DNA of 64,000 nt, from contig JBOGVS010000003.1 of the NCBI GenBank assembly GCA_050692555.1, positions 1-64,000 on the forward strand, read 5' to 3'. Position 1 is the first letter of the stretch; the number at the start of each line of letters is the position of its first letter. The position numbers were made by a program, and so were the translations under genes. Origin of the DNA: DAITPV01 sp050692555 (lineage in GTDB: Bacteria; Actinomycetota; UBA4738; CALAEC01). Shown in pieces: positions 8,645 through 16,561 of the stretch. The notes under the pieces are model-generated. The model was not told where the DNA came from. It saw only the letters and a program-made list of their open reading frames with translations, and made no database searches.

Positions 8645-9457
8645 GTGGCGGACCCGGGCCTGTTCGGACCGGACAGCGTGTCCTGGCGGGTGCACCGGGA
8701 AACCACCGTGCTGTTCGGGGGCGCCCGCGCGCTGCTGATGCACGCCGCTCATCCGCTGGTGATCGCGGGGGCCCGCGACAGCGGCTTCTACGAGCACAAC
8801 CCCTGGAAGCGCCTGGAGCGCACCCTCCATCTCACCTACGCGATCACCTTCGGGACTACGGAGGATGCTCGCCGGGCGGCCGGCCGGATCAACGAGGTTC
8901 ACCGCACGGTGAAGGGTGTGGACCGGGTCACCGGGAAGCGGTACGACGCCATGAACCCCGACCTTCTTCTTTGGGTCCACGCCTGTCTGGTCGACAGCGC
9001 GCTGTTGTTCGAGCGCCTGACCGTGGGGCGCCTGGGCGAAGGGGACAGGGAGCGGTTCCATGGCGAGCAGATGGTGGGGGCAGAGCTGCTCGGCCTGCCC
9101 CGCGAGCGCATCCCTCCCACCGTCGCCGGGCTCCGTGCCTACATCCAGGAGGTTGTGGACGGGGACGCGTTGGTGGTCACTCCCGCGGCCCATCGGGTGT
9201 CCCGATTGTTCCGCGAGCCTCCGCCGGAGGCCCAGTGGCGGCCGGTCCTCCGGGCGGTTTCGTGGTGGGCGTTCGGCACGCTTCCGGATTCCCTGCGGGA
9301 GCGGTACGGGCTGCGATGGGGGTTCGGGGACCGGGTCCGGCTGCGGGCCAGTCTGGCCGCTCTGAAGTCCTTCCGGCCGGCGCTTCCTCGCCGGTACCGG
9401 TGGATCCTCCCGGCCCAGGAGGCCGGGCAGCGGGTCCGTGGTCTCGCGGCGGCCTGA
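8645..9457 (+). CDS. MpaB-like oxygenase family protein (DUF2236)
   Basis: A 270-residue protein of the DUF2236/MpaB-like family. The N-terminal GGARALLMHAAHPLVIAGARDSGFYEHNPWKRL block and the later NPDLLLWVHACLVDSALL and HGEQMVGAELLGLP blocks are the conserved, histidine-rich parts. MpaB is an oxygenase acting on a fungal prenyl chain and bacterial relatives include latex-cleaving heme proteins, so a heme-dependent activity is possible. The substrate here is unknown. The start is GTG at 8645, directly behind a leaderless-type -10. It stands alone between the GlsB-like gene and the permease. Confidence 0.8.
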   Translation: MADPGLFGPDSVSWRVHRETTVLFGGARALLMHAAHPLVIAGARDSGFYEHNPWKRLERTLHLTYAITFGTTEDARRAAGRINEVHRTVKGVDRVTGKRYDAMNPDLLLWVHACLVDSALLFERLTVGRLGEGDRERFHGEQMVGAELLGLPRERIPPTVAGLRAYIQEVVDGDALVVTPAAHRVSRLFREPPPEAQWRPVLRAVSWWAFGTLPDSLRERYGLRWGFGDRVRLRASLAALKSFRPALPRRYRWILPAQEAGQRVRGLAAA

Positions 9458-9543
9458 CCGGCATTCCGGTTTTGCGCCTCCTGGGGTTCGCTTCCTATGC
9501 TTGACCCCCGGGCTCCTGGTGCCCGCGCGGGAGGGAGGGCAGC

Positions 9544-10956
9544 GTGGCGAAGAGCGACTCGACGACCCAGGTCGCCGGCGGGCTGGATCGGTTCTTCCGG
9601 ATCTCCGAGCGCGGGTCCACCGTGCGCACGGAGATCGTGGCCGGCCTGGCCACCTGGCTGACCATGGCCTACATCCTGTTCGTGAACCCCCAGATCCTGG
9701 GGTTCCTGGGGGTCGAAGGCCTGGAACCCCTGGGCCTGGACTTCGGGCAGGTGCTCACCGTCACGGCGCTCACCGCCGGGCTCCTGACCCTGGCGATGGG
9801 GCTGTTCGCCAACTACCCGTTCGCCCTCGCCGCCGGGCTGGGACTCAACGCCTTCGTGGCCTTCACGCTGGTGGCGGACCTCGGCCTGTCGTTCCCGGAG
9901 GCCATGGGGGTCATCGTCCTGGAGGGCCTGCTGATCACGGCGCTGGTCCTTACCGGGTTCCGGGAGGCCGTTCTCAACGCTATCCCCATGGATCTCAAGC
10001 GGGCCATCGGGATCGGGATCGGGCTGTTCATCGCGTTCATCGGCCTCAGCGTGAACACCAACCTGGTGACCCAGGGCGAGGGGACCATCCTCACGATCAA
10101 CTCCGAGTACATCACCTCGCTCCGGGCCCTGATCTTCGTGATCGGATTCGCCGCCACCGCGTCCCTGGTCACCCTGCGGATCCGTGGCGCTCTGTTGATG
10201 GGCATCGTGTTCACCACCGCGATCGGGATCGCCGTCAACGAGATCTGGGGTGGCGGGACGCTGTGGGGAGCCACCGGGGTGGGGAACCTCCCCTCGGACC
10301 TGGTGTCCTCCCCGGACTTCTCCCTGGTAGGCCAGTTCTCGTTCGGGTTCTTCGAAGCCTTGCCGGTGGCCACGGCGCTCGCCGCTGTGGTCTCCGTGAT
10401 GCTCTCGGACTTCTTCGACACCATGGGGACGGTCATCGGTGTCGGAGGCGAGGCGGGCCTCCTGGACGAGCGGGGCCGGCTTCCGCGGATCAGTCGCGTC
10501 CTAGTGGTGGACTCCCTGGCCGCGGCCGCGGGCGGTGCGGCCTCGGCGTCCTCCAACACCACGTACATCGAGAGCGCCGCCGGGGTCGCGGAGGGCGGCA
10601 GGACCGGGCTCACCGCGACGGTGGTGGGCGTGCTGTTCCTGCTGTCGCTGTTCCTGTCACCGATCGCCGGCGTCATCCCGCCGGAGGCCACGGCCTCGGT
10701 CCTGATTATCGTGGGCTATTTCATGATGCGACTCGTCCGGGACATCGAATGGAGCGACCCGGGGATCGGGATCCCCGCCCTGCTGACGATCGGCTTGATG
10801 CCGTTCACGTTCAGCATCACCAACGGGATCGCCGCGGGATTCGTGAGCTACACGGTCATCGCCGTGCTTCGAGGACACGCCAGGAAGGTCCACTGGCTGA
10901 TGTACGTGGTGTCGGCCGTGTTCGTCTGGTACTTCGTTCGCGGGCTGCTGACCTAG
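9544..10956 (+). CDS. NCS2-family (AzgA/PbuG-type) nucleobase permease
   Basis: A 470-residue membrane protein with about 12-14 helices, in the AzgA/PbuG/GhxP branch of the NCS2 family, which imports adenine, guanine or hypoxanthine. Signatures include MAYILFVNPQILG near residue 40, ANYPFALAAGLGLNAFVAF near 95, SDFFDTMGTVIGVGGEAGLLD near 290 and ASASSNTTYIESAAGVAEGGRTG near 335. The start is GTG at 9544 preceded by GGGAGGGAGGG. No purine-metabolism gene is adjacent, so the exact substrate is uncertain. Confidence 0.92.
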   Translation: MAKSDSTTQVAGGLDRFFRISERGSTVRTEIVAGLATWLTMAYILFVNPQILGFLGVEGLEPLGLDFGQVLTVTALTAGLLTLAMGLFANYPFALAAGLGLNAFVAFTLVADLGLSFPEAMGVIVLEGLLITALVLTGFREAVLNAIPMDLKRAIGIGIGLFIAFIGLSVNTNLVTQGEGTILTINSEYITSLRALIFVIGFAATASLVTLRIRGALLMGIVFTTAIGIAVNEIWGGGTLWGATGVGNLPSDLVSSPDFSLVGQFSFGFFEALPVATALAAVVSVMLSDFFDTMGTVIGVGGEAGLLDERGRLPRISRVLVVDSLAAAAGGAASASSNTTYIESAAGVAEGGRTGLTATVVGVLFLLSLFLSPIAGVIPPEATASVLIIVGYFMMRLVRDIEWSDPGIGIPALLTIGLMPFTFSITNGIAAGFVSYTVIAVLRGHARKVHWLMYVVSAVFVWYFVRGLLT

Positions 10957-10960
10957 GCGA

Positions 10961-11368
10961 TCAGCCGAAGCCCCCGCCTCGGACGGGTGGGCGCCGCAGC
11001 TCGAACCACACCTTGGTGAAGCCGTCGTCCGCGATGCCCCATCGGTCGGCGATCCGGTCGACGAGGTAGAGCCCCCAGCCGGCAGTGGGGTCGTTGTTGG
11101 GAGCGTCCCTTCCCGAGCGGAACCCTTCGCCTGGATCGGTGATCTCCACGGTTACGGTTTCCCGGTCCGCAGCCACCCGCACCTTCACTTCGTCGCGCGG
11201 GCCGAGGCCACCGTGGCGCACGCTGTTGGTCACCAGCTCGCTGACCAGGAGTCTGACGTTCTCGAATACCTCCGGCTCGAGCACCTCGCCCAGCCGGGAC
11301 AGTGACTTCCGAGCGGCCGCAGGGGCGCGGGCGCTCGGCGGGAACCGGAGCTCGAGGTCCATGGTCAT
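10961..11368 (-). CDS. Anti-sigma-type HATPase (RsbW-like), canonical ATP site
   Basis: A 135-residue HATPase_c_2 domain protein. The N box (VRLLVSELVTNSVRHGG) and G1 box (VEITDPGEGF), followed by GWGLYLVDRIADRWG, are intact, so it should bind ATP like RsbW/SpoIIAB kinases. Such proteins bind a sigma factor or phosphorylate STAS antagonists. It lies downstream of a second HATPase and a STAS gene on the same strand, with a 48-bp gap. Its partner is unknown. Confidence 0.88.
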   Translation of the reverse strand: MTMDLELRFPPSARAPAAARKSLSRLGEVLEPEVFENVRLLVSELVTNSVRHGGLGPRDEVKVRVAADRETVTVEITDPGEGFRSGRDAPNNDPTAGWGLYLVDRIADRWGIADDGFTKVWFELRRPPVRGGGFG

Positions 11369-11416
11369 GGTGTTGACCTCGATGTCGTTTTTCCCGCATC
11401 GACCGGATCGTATTCA

Positions 11417-11806
11417 TCAGCCCTGCCGGCGGAGACGGAATCGAACATGGGTTCCCGGGGTGGAGGGGGTTCCCTCCCGGATCTCCAGCTCGTCGCTGAG
11501 GGCCGTCATCAGGGGGATCCCGTAGCCACCGGGACCTTCCAGCTCGGAGACCCGAATCCTCCGCTTGAACACCCCTCCATCGCGGATGTCGATCTCCGTC
11601 CCTTCCTCGGTGCCCGTCCAGGTCACTTCGATGGAATCGGTGCCGCTGTGCTGGATGGCGTTGGTGCAGGCCTCGTTGGCTACCACCAGCAGGTCGTCCG
11701 TGGTGCCGCGATCCATGCCCGCACGGCCGGCCTGTTCCTTCAGGAACCGTCGGATGTCAACGAGCACCGATGGGTCGGCGGGGAAGGACCGAACGGTGGA
11801 GCTCAC
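11417..11806 (-). CDS. Anti-sigma-type serine kinase (RsbW-like)
   Basis: A 129-residue HATPase protein with the N box LLVVANEACTNAIQHSG, a G1-like IDIRDGG and a GGYGIPLMTALSDELEI G2 region. It is closest in layout to RsbW/RsbT-type switch kinases. The start is GTG at 11806, overlapping the STAS stop (GTGA), so it is translationally coupled to the antagonist gene before it. The likely job is phosphorylating that STAS protein, with dephosphorylation by the divergent PP2C phosphatase at 12157. Confidence 0.88.
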   Translation of the reverse strand: MSSTVRSFPADPSVLVDIRRFLKEQAGRAGMDRGTTDDLLVVANEACTNAIQHSGTDSIEVTWTGTEEGTEIDIRDGGVFKRRIRVSELEGPGGYGIPLMTALSDELEIREGTPSTPGTHVRFRLRRQG

Positions 11807-12102
11807 CTGAGCTCGAGGTGGGGGAACCCGTCCAGGCCCATGATCCCGACCAGCTTCTTGAGGGTGGCCCCCGCACCCACCACGATCAGACGCCCGCGCC
11901 CCTCGAGGTTGATCAAGGTGCGGACCAGGACCTGGATCCCGGCGCTGCCGATGAAGCCGAGCTCGGAGACGTCGAGGGTGATGTCGCCATCCTCTTGCAC
12001 CTCGGGCGCCAGGGCGGTCTCGAGCTGATCGACGTTCGACGCGTCGATGTCGCCGGAGAGGCGAAGGCCGCGCGGATCGGACGTGGACGTGATCGTCAGC
12101 AC
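11803..12102 (-). CDS. STAS-domain anti-sigma factor antagonist
   Basis: A 99-residue single STAS domain (LRLSGDIDASNVDQLETAL; LDVSELGFIGSAGIQVLV). The candidate phospho-acceptor is Ser53 in the FIGSAG loop, the position equivalent to the phosphorylated Ser of SpoIIAA/RsbV. The start is GTG at 12102, with TACAAT on the same strand at 12116-12111. It is first in a leftward set with two HATPases and is divergent, by 54 bp, from a PP2C phosphatase, giving the usual phosphatase-antagonist-kinase trio. Confidence 0.9.
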   Translation of the reverse strand: MLTITSTSDPRGLRLSGDIDASNVDQLETALAPEVQEDGDITLDVSELGFIGSAGIQVLVRTLINLEGRGRLIVVGAGATLKKLVGIMGLDGFPHLELR

Positions 12103-12143
12103 GCGCCGGGATTGTACCGGGGCGCGCCGGTGGGCCCGGGGAG

Positions 12144-12149
12144 TACGCT
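12144..12149 (+). promoter_or_regulatory. Leaderless -10 element (TACGCT)
   Basis: TACGCT is followed by seven bases and the ATG at 12157 of the phosphatase gene. Confidence 0.45.
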
Positions 12150-12156
12150 CCCGGTC

Positions 12157-13710
12157 ATGGGGGTGGAGTGGGGGGGCAGCGGGACGTGGCGCCGTCTGGC
12201 CGCAGGCCCCGGCCTCCTGCGCATCACCACCGGCGTGGTTGCCGGCGTGGCGGGGGCCGCTGCGATCGCGCCGGTAGCCAAGGGCTTTCCCGTCCCCGGT
12301 GCGCTGTTCGTCATTCCGGTGGCGATTGCGGCGTTCATCGGGTGGCTGTGGGCCGGGTTGGCCGCCTTTGCGGCTTCGATCACCGCGCTGCTGGTGATCC
12401 TGGAGGGCGCCGACCAGTCCGCGGGGATGATCTCCGGGGTGACCTTGCTGGCGGTGGCCCTGCTGATCTCCTCCGAGGAGGCGGCCAGAGCGTCCGCCCG
12501 GGACGCCCGGGAGCGGCTGCTGTTCCTGGCCGAAGCGAACCGGACGTTGGCTGCTTCTCTTGACCTTGGGGAGACGCTGGCGGGGCTGTTCCGCAGCGTG
12601 GTTCCTGGTCTGGCCGACGCGGCGGTGGTGCACGTCCGGACGGACCAGGGGGTCCTCACCCGGCACGCGGAGCATGGAGATCTTCCGGCGTCGGTCCTGG
12701 ATCGATGGGAACCTCGAGCGCCCGATCACCCGGTGGCTCGGGTGATCGCCACCGGAAGGCCCTCCCTGCTCGGGAGCATCCGCCCCGACCTGTCCGGAGG
12801 GGAGGCCCACCCGATCCGCTCGGCCATGTCCGTCCCCCTGGCCGGGGTGGGGCATCCGGTTGGAGCCCTGACCCTGCTGTCGGGCCGGCGGCGGTACGAC
12901 CGGTCGGACCTGGCGCTGGCTCAGGAGCTCGCGGCAACCACCGCGAGCGCCATCGAGCACGCCCGGCTCCACGGGGAGCGTTCCCGTGTGGCCCGGACGC
13001 TGCAGGCCAGCCTCCTACCGCCGGACCTGCCGGAGATCCCCGGTCTGGACGTGGCCGTCCGGTACCGGGCCGCCGGCGAGGGGAATCTGGTCGGAGGGGA
13101 CTTCTACGACGTGTTCGAGGTGGGGACCGACTCCTGGGCGGTGGCCCTGGGGGATGTGTGCGGGAAGGGCCCCGAGGCCGCGGCGCTCACCGGCCTGGTC
13201 CGGCACACCATCCGGGCCACCGTGGCGCGCGAGGCCAGCCCGCGCACCGTCCTGTCGATGGTGAACGACCAGATCATGGGGGAGGGCACGGACCGGTTCT
13301 GCACCGTGAGCCTGGGGCGGATCGAGCGGAGCAACGGACAGGTGAAGCTCACGATTTCCTGCGGTGGCCACCCCCCGCCGCTGGTGTTCCGACCGGCGGG
13401 CGCCGTTGAGGCGGCGGACTGCCTGGGGACGCTCCTGGGAGTGTTCCCCCACCCCCGGCTGGTGGATCATCCCGTGGAGCTGGCCCCGGGAGACGCGGTG
13501 GTGTTCTACACCGACGGGGTCACCGAGCGGTTCGAGAGAGCCGGCACCGCGGGCGACGCCAGGCTGGTGTCGATCCTGTGGTCCAGCGCCGAGCTCGATG
13601 CGGCGGGGATCGCCGACCGGATCTACGCGGACGCCACCGGGGCGTGGTCGGAGCAGCCACGCGACGACATCGCCATCGTGGTGCTCAAGCGGCCGGGCGG
13701 CCGAGGCTAG
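12157..13710 (+). CDS. Membrane-anchored GAF-PP2C (SpoIIE-type) phosphatase
   Basis: A 517-residue sensor phosphatase. Residues about 15-110 form three or four transmembrane helices of DUF4118-like character, followed by a linker helix, a GAF domain at about 125-275, and a PP2C/SpoIIE domain at about 285-515. The phosphatase motifs VGGDFYDVF, LGDVCGKGPEAAALT, VFYTDGVTERF and QPRDDIAIVVL keep the metal-binding aspartates. It should dephosphorylate a STAS antagonist in response to a membrane or GAF signal, most likely the divergent STAS gene. Its TAG stop overlaps the convergent RTX-like gene. Confidence 0.92.
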   Translation: MGVEWGGSGTWRRLAAGPGLLRITTGVVAGVAGAAAIAPVAKGFPVPGALFVIPVAIAAFIGWLWAGLAAFAASITALLVILEGADQSAGMISGVTLLAVALLISSEEAARASARDARERLLFLAEANRTLAASLDLGETLAGLFRSVVPGLADAAVVHVRTDQGVLTRHAEHGDLPASVLDRWEPRAPDHPVARVIATGRPSLLGSIRPDLSGGEAHPIRSAMSVPLAGVGHPVGALTLLSGRRRYDRSDLALAQELAATTASAIEHARLHGERSRVARTLQASLLPPDLPEIPGLDVAVRYRAAGEGNLVGGDFYDVFEVGTDSWAVALGDVCGKGPEAAALTGLVRHTIRATVAREASPRTVLSMVNDQIMGEGTDRFCTVSLGRIERSNGQVKLTISCGGHPPPLVFRPAGAVEAADCLGTLLGVFPHPRLVDHPVELAPGDAVVFYTDGVTERFERAGTAGDARLVSILWSSAELDAAGIADRIYADATGAWSEQPRDDIAIVVLKRPGGRG

Positions 13711-14258
13711 GCCGGCCCGTAGCAGTCGGCCGGGCCCTCGGTGGAGCCCTTGATCACGTCGTTGGGGTCGGACTCGTGATGGTCGATGCCTTTCATGCCT
13801 TTGAGCACATCCACCTCACCGTCGATGGCGTAGAAGCAGTCGTTGCCGCTGGAACCGATGAACTCGTCGCGGCCGGGTCCGCCGACCAGGATGTCGTTCC
13901 CCAGCTCGCCGTTCATCTGGTCGTTTCCTTCCTCACCCCAGATCCGGTCGTTGCCGGCCCAGGCATGGAACTCGTCGTCCCCGGGGCCCCCGTACAGCTT
14001 GTCCCTTCCGTTCCCGCCGAAGATGACGTCGTTCCCTCCCTTGCCGTAGACCACGTCGTTTCCTTCGTCCGGACAAATCACGTCGCGCCGGTTGGTCCCC
14101 CGGATGAGGTCGCGGCCGTTGTCACCGACCTTGGTACACGGCGGATAGCCGGGAGCGGGGGGCTGGCCCACGGTGGGGGCCCAGGCCGGGGTGGCCCACA
14201 TCGCCGAGGCGACCATCGACACGATTCCGATGAGGATCAGCCTTCGAAACGTGGTCAT
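13707..14258 (-). CDS. Secreted RTX-like calcium-binding repeat protein
   Basis: A 183-residue protein with a signal peptide (TFRRLILIGIVSMVASAMWATPAWA) and then eight or nine Gly/Asp-rich nonapeptides of the GGxGxDxUx kind (GKGGNDVIFGGNGRDKLYGG; GELGNDILVGGPGRD), which form calcium-binding beta-rolls. Four cysteines flank the repeat region. The ATG at 14258 is preceded by GAGGAG; a TTG 18 bases upstream is an alternative. It sits between the two arms of a stress-signalling locus and converges on the phosphatase gene with a shared CTAG stop. A related protein is at 53.7 kb. Confidence 0.88.
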   Translation of the reverse strand: MTTFRRLILIGIVSMVASAMWATPAWAPTVGQPPAPGYPPCTKVGDNGRDLIRGTNRRDVICPDEGNDVVYGKGGNDVIFGGNGRDKLYGGPGDDEFHAWAGNDRIWGEEGNDQMNGELGNDILVGGPGRDEFIGSSGNDCFYAIDGEVDVLKGMKGIDHHESDPNDVIKGSTEGPADCYGPA

Positions 14259-14331
14259 GGTGCGTTCACTCCTCAAGATAGGTCTCTCGTAGGCATCGTC
14301 ACCCGGGGCCGGCCTCTTGAGGAGGACCCGA

Positions 14332-14733
14332 TCACGTCACCTCGACCACGAACCGGATGAGCTGACCTCCGTCGGGCAGGTCAAGGACTTCTGCCCCTTC
14401 GAACAGGGCCTCGATCAGACCGGTGCCCAGGGTCGCTCCCATGTCTTCGGCGGGGGAGGGTGCGGGTTCCTTCCGGGACCCTCGAACGTTCACCTCGAAG
14501 GACAACCGCCAATCGCGGTGGATGGCGGAGAGCTCGACCGGCCCGGCGCCGGACCTGATGCCGGCCGCGCAGGCTTCCGAGATGGCCAGCTTGAGGTCCT
14601 CGATCCGCTCCTCGTCGACCTCGAGCTGGCGGGCCAGGGTGGAGGCGAACAGCCGGGCGGTAGCCAGGTACGCGGGGTCGGCGGGCAGCTCGAGGGCGAA
14701 CCGCTCGGCCGCCGCCGGAACCGCCACGCTCAC
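14332..14733 (-). CDS. Degenerate anti-sigma-type HATPase
   Basis: A 133-residue RsbW-like domain. The expected N-box asparagine is missing (LKLAISEACAAGIRSG), and no DxGxG G1 box is visible, so ATP binding is doubtful. It is coupled by ATGA overlap to the upstream STAS gene (14730-15074). It may act as a binding-only anti-sigma factor or a decoy in the neighbouring sigma-factor switch. The assignment rests on overall pattern and position. Confidence 0.8.
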   Translation of the reverse strand: MSVAVPAAAERFALELPADPAYLATARLFASTLARQLEVDEERIEDLKLAISEACAAGIRSGAGPVELSAIHRDWRLSFEVNVRGSRKEPAPSPAEDMGATLGTGLIEALFEGAEVLDLPDGGQLIRFVVEVT

Positions 14734-15074
14734 TCCGAGGTGGCCTCGTCGATCGAGTCGTGGACGGGGAACACCCGGTCCAGGCCGGTGATGGTCAGCA
14801 CCTTGCGGACGTGCTCCCGGGGGCCTACCAACGCCAGCGATCCGCCGGCTTCGCGGGCCCGCTTCAGGCCCCCGATCAGAACGCCCAGACCGGTGGAGTC
14901 GAGGAACTCCACCCCTTCCAGGTTCACCGCGATGCGGTGTCGCCCGGACGCCGACAGGTCGGCCAGCTTCTCCTTGAGCTTTGGCGCGGTGTACAGGTCC
15001 ACCTCGCCCTTGACGTCGACGACCGTCCAGTCGCCGCGCTCGTCGCTGTCTACCAGGAGGTTCATCTCACCCAT
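14730..15074 (-). CDS. STAS-domain anti-sigma factor antagonist (RsbV-like)
   Basis: A 114-residue STAS protein with the textbook antagonist motif VEFLDSTGLGVLIGGLKRAR. Ser60 is the predicted phosphorylation site. A free antagonist would pull the anti-sigma factor off the SigB/F-type sigma factor encoded just to the right. The gene is divergent from the anti-sigma/sigma pair (51 bp between start codons) and coupled to a degenerate HATPase downstream. A TATACT -10 for this strand overlaps a TAGTAT -10 for the other. Confidence 0.93.
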   Translation of the reverse strand: MGEMNLLVDSDERGDWTVVDVKGEVDLYTAPKLKEKLADLSASGRHRIAVNLEGVEFLDSTGLGVLIGGLKRAREAGGSLALVGPREHVRKVLTITGLDRVFPVHDSIDEATSE

Positions 15075-15108
15075 GTGCGTGCCCCCGAGGATCGGGAGGA
15101 GGAGGACT

Positions 15109-15115
15109 TAGTATA
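15109..15115. promoter_or_regulatory. Overlapping divergent -10 elements (TAGTATA)
   Basis: TAGTATA reads TAGTAT on the plus strand (toward the anti-sigma/sigma operon) and TATACT on the minus strand (toward the STAS gene). One AT-rich core could start transcription both ways. Confidence 0.4.
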
Positions 15116-15124
15116 GGCGACCAC

Positions 15125-15511
15125 GTGACCACGGACATCACAGTCGAAGTCCCCGCCCGCCCGGAGTTCGTTCGCATCCTCCGCGCCGTGGCCGTGGGGG
15201 TGGCCGCTCGACTCGAGTTCCCCTACGACACCATCGACGACCTCCGGATGGCCGTCGACGAGGCCTCGTCCCAGCTCCTTGCAGTCTCTGCCACGGCCAC
15301 CACGTTGCGCATGCGGCTGACGCCCGGAGATGGGCGCGTGGCGGTGGTGGTGGCCATCGACGCCGAGAGCCTCGACGGGAGCTGGCCGCCCCCGGACGCC
15401 GAGCGCTCGCTGGCCTGGCAGGTGCTCTCGGGCCTCGCGGATGAGGCCGGATTCGAGCTCGACGACGGGGCCCCCGCTGTCCGGCTGGTCAAGCACGCGA
15501 GGATCCGATGA
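15125..15511 (+). CDS. Anti-sigma factor of the SigB/F switch (degenerate HATPase)
   Basis: A 128-residue RsbW-like protein directly upstream of the sigma-factor gene, with stop and start overlapping (ATGA). The helix DDLRMAVDEASSQLLAVSA lacks the N-box asparagine, and the G1 region (IDAESLDGSWPPP) is not canonical, so kinase activity is uncertain, although binding to the sigma factor is expected from position. The start is GTG at 15125, close behind TATAGG. Co-transcription with its sigma factor is the usual arrangement for this family. Confidence 0.85.
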   Translation: MTTDITVEVPARPEFVRILRAVAVGVAARLEFPYDTIDDLRMAVDEASSQLLAVSATATTLRMRLTPGDGRVAVVVAIDAESLDGSWPPPDAERSLAWQVLSGLADEAGFELDDGAPAVRLVKHARIR

Positions 15512-16269
15512 GCGCTGAAACCTCCTCTTCGGCCCAGACCGCCAGGGACACGGAAGAGACGGACGCGATCTTCGGCCGGCTCCCCGATCCGGCCGCCCGG
15601 GAGGAGCTGACCAGGATCTACCGACCGCTGGCCGAGTATCTGGCCCGCCGGTTCTACGGGCGCGGGGAGCACATCGATGACCTCATCCAGGTGGCCAGCA
15701 TCGGGCTGCTCAAGGCCATCGACCGGTTCGACCTGTCCCGAGGGGTGAAGTTCTCCACGTATGCCACGGCTACCGTGGTGGGTGAGCTGAAGCGGCATTT
15801 CCGGGACAAGGGGTGGGCCCTGCGGGTTCCTCGTCGCCTCCAGGAGGCCGGGCTGAAGGTGGGGAAGACCGTGAGCCAGATGTACCAGGAGCTGGGGCGC
15901 GCTCCCACTGTCCAGGAGATCGGGGAGCGGACCGGCCTGTCGGAGGACGAGGTTCTGGAGGCCATGGAGACCGCGCACGCGTACACCACGGCCTCTCTGG
16001 ACGCCCCCTCTTCCGACGAGGAAGGTCCGGGGTCCATGGAGCGGCTGGGTCGGGAAGAGGAGGCTTTCGAGCTGCTCGAAGGGTGGACCAGCGTGGAGCC
16101 GGCCATCCGGGCCCTGCCGGAGCGGGAGCGAACCATCCTCTATCTGAGGTTCTTTCGGGGGCTGACCCAGACCCAGATCGCCGAACGGTTGGAGATCTCC
16201 CAGATGCATGTGTCGCGGCTGCTGTCTCGGACCCTTCGCCAGCTTCGCAAGCAGGTCACCGAAGGCTGA
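15508..16269 (+). CDS. RNA polymerase sigma factor, SigB/SigF/SigG family
   Basis: A 253-residue group 3 sigma factor. Region 2 is clear (RFYGRGEHIDDLIQVASIGLLKAIDRFDLSRGVKFSTYATATVVGELKRHFRD), region 3 has VPRRLQEAGLKVGKTVSQMYQELGRAPT, and region 4 ends with the helix-turn-helix TQTQIAERLEISQMHVSRLLSRTLRQLR. It matches actinobacterial SigF and firmicute SigB. It is translated with the anti-sigma factor before it. A SigF-like promoter immediately after the gene suggests that it drives its own downstream peptide gene. Confidence 0.94.
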   Translation: MSAETSSSAQTARDTEETDAIFGRLPDPAAREELTRIYRPLAEYLARRFYGRGEHIDDLIQVASIGLLKAIDRFDLSRGVKFSTYATATVVGELKRHFRDKGWALRVPRRLQEAGLKVGKTVSQMYQELGRAPTVQEIGERTGLSEDEVLEAMETAHAYTTASLDAPSSDEEGPGSMERLGREEEAFELLEGWTSVEPAIRALPERERTILYLRFFRGLTQTQIAERLEISQMHVSRLLSRTLRQLRKQVTEG

Positions 16270-16296
16270 GGTTTCACGCTCCGTGATCCCGGGAAA
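16270..16296 (+). promoter_or_regulatory. Candidate SigF-type promoter
   Basis: GGTTT at 16270-16274 and GGGAAA at 16291-16296 are 16 bases apart, close to the GGWWT-N16/17-GGGTAY pattern of mycobacterial SigF. No TANNNT housekeeping -10 is nearby. It lies 27 bases before the small membrane-protein gene. Confidence 0.45.
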
Positions 16297-16323
16297 GAAC
16301 CCTGGCGATCAAGGAGGGAAGCG

Positions 16324-16491
16324 ATGACCCATCACGTGCACGAGGACCCACACGCGGTCCACGAGTCGCCCCCAAACGACAGCGGCTCGTCGTGGACCGG
16401 CTACGCTGCGGTGAAGTACGGGTTCATCCTGATCATCACGATCGTGATCCTGTACTTCGTGGCCAGGTTCCTGATTCCGCTGTTCGACTGA
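16324..16491 (+). CDS. Small His-rich single-pass membrane protein
   Basis: A 55-residue peptide. The first 22 residues are polar and His-rich (MTHHVHEDPHAVHESPP, with five histidines). One transmembrane helix follows (KYGFILIITIVILYFVARFLIPLF). An excellent Shine-Dalgarno (AAGGAGGG) lies just before the ATG. It follows the sigma-factor gene and a SigF-like promoter, and a C/G hairpin lies after it. No family is recognised. A stress-induced metal-sensing or membrane-adaptor peptide is conceivable but speculative. Confidence 0.7.
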   Translation: MTHHVHEDPHAVHESPPNDSGSSWTGYAAVKYGFILIITIVILYFVARFLIPLFD

Positions 16492-16500
16492 CTAAGGAGA

Positions 16501-16519
16501 ACCCCCTCTATCGGGGGGT
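16501..16519 (+). terminator. Short GC hairpin after the small membrane protein
   Basis: ACCCCC pairs with GGGGGT across a seven-base loop. No T-run follows, so this is at best a weak terminator. It lies between convergent genes. Confidence 0.4.
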
Positions 16520-16561
16520 CCGCTTGTCGGGTGATGTCCATGCGTGACCGCTCTTGACGAG

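Noticed and set aside
11377..11417. ATG after TACGAT upstream of the HATPase at 10961 as a leaderless start
   Set aside because: The resulting frame is out of phase with the HATPase and encodes a motif-free Arg/Pro/Gly-rich shadow.
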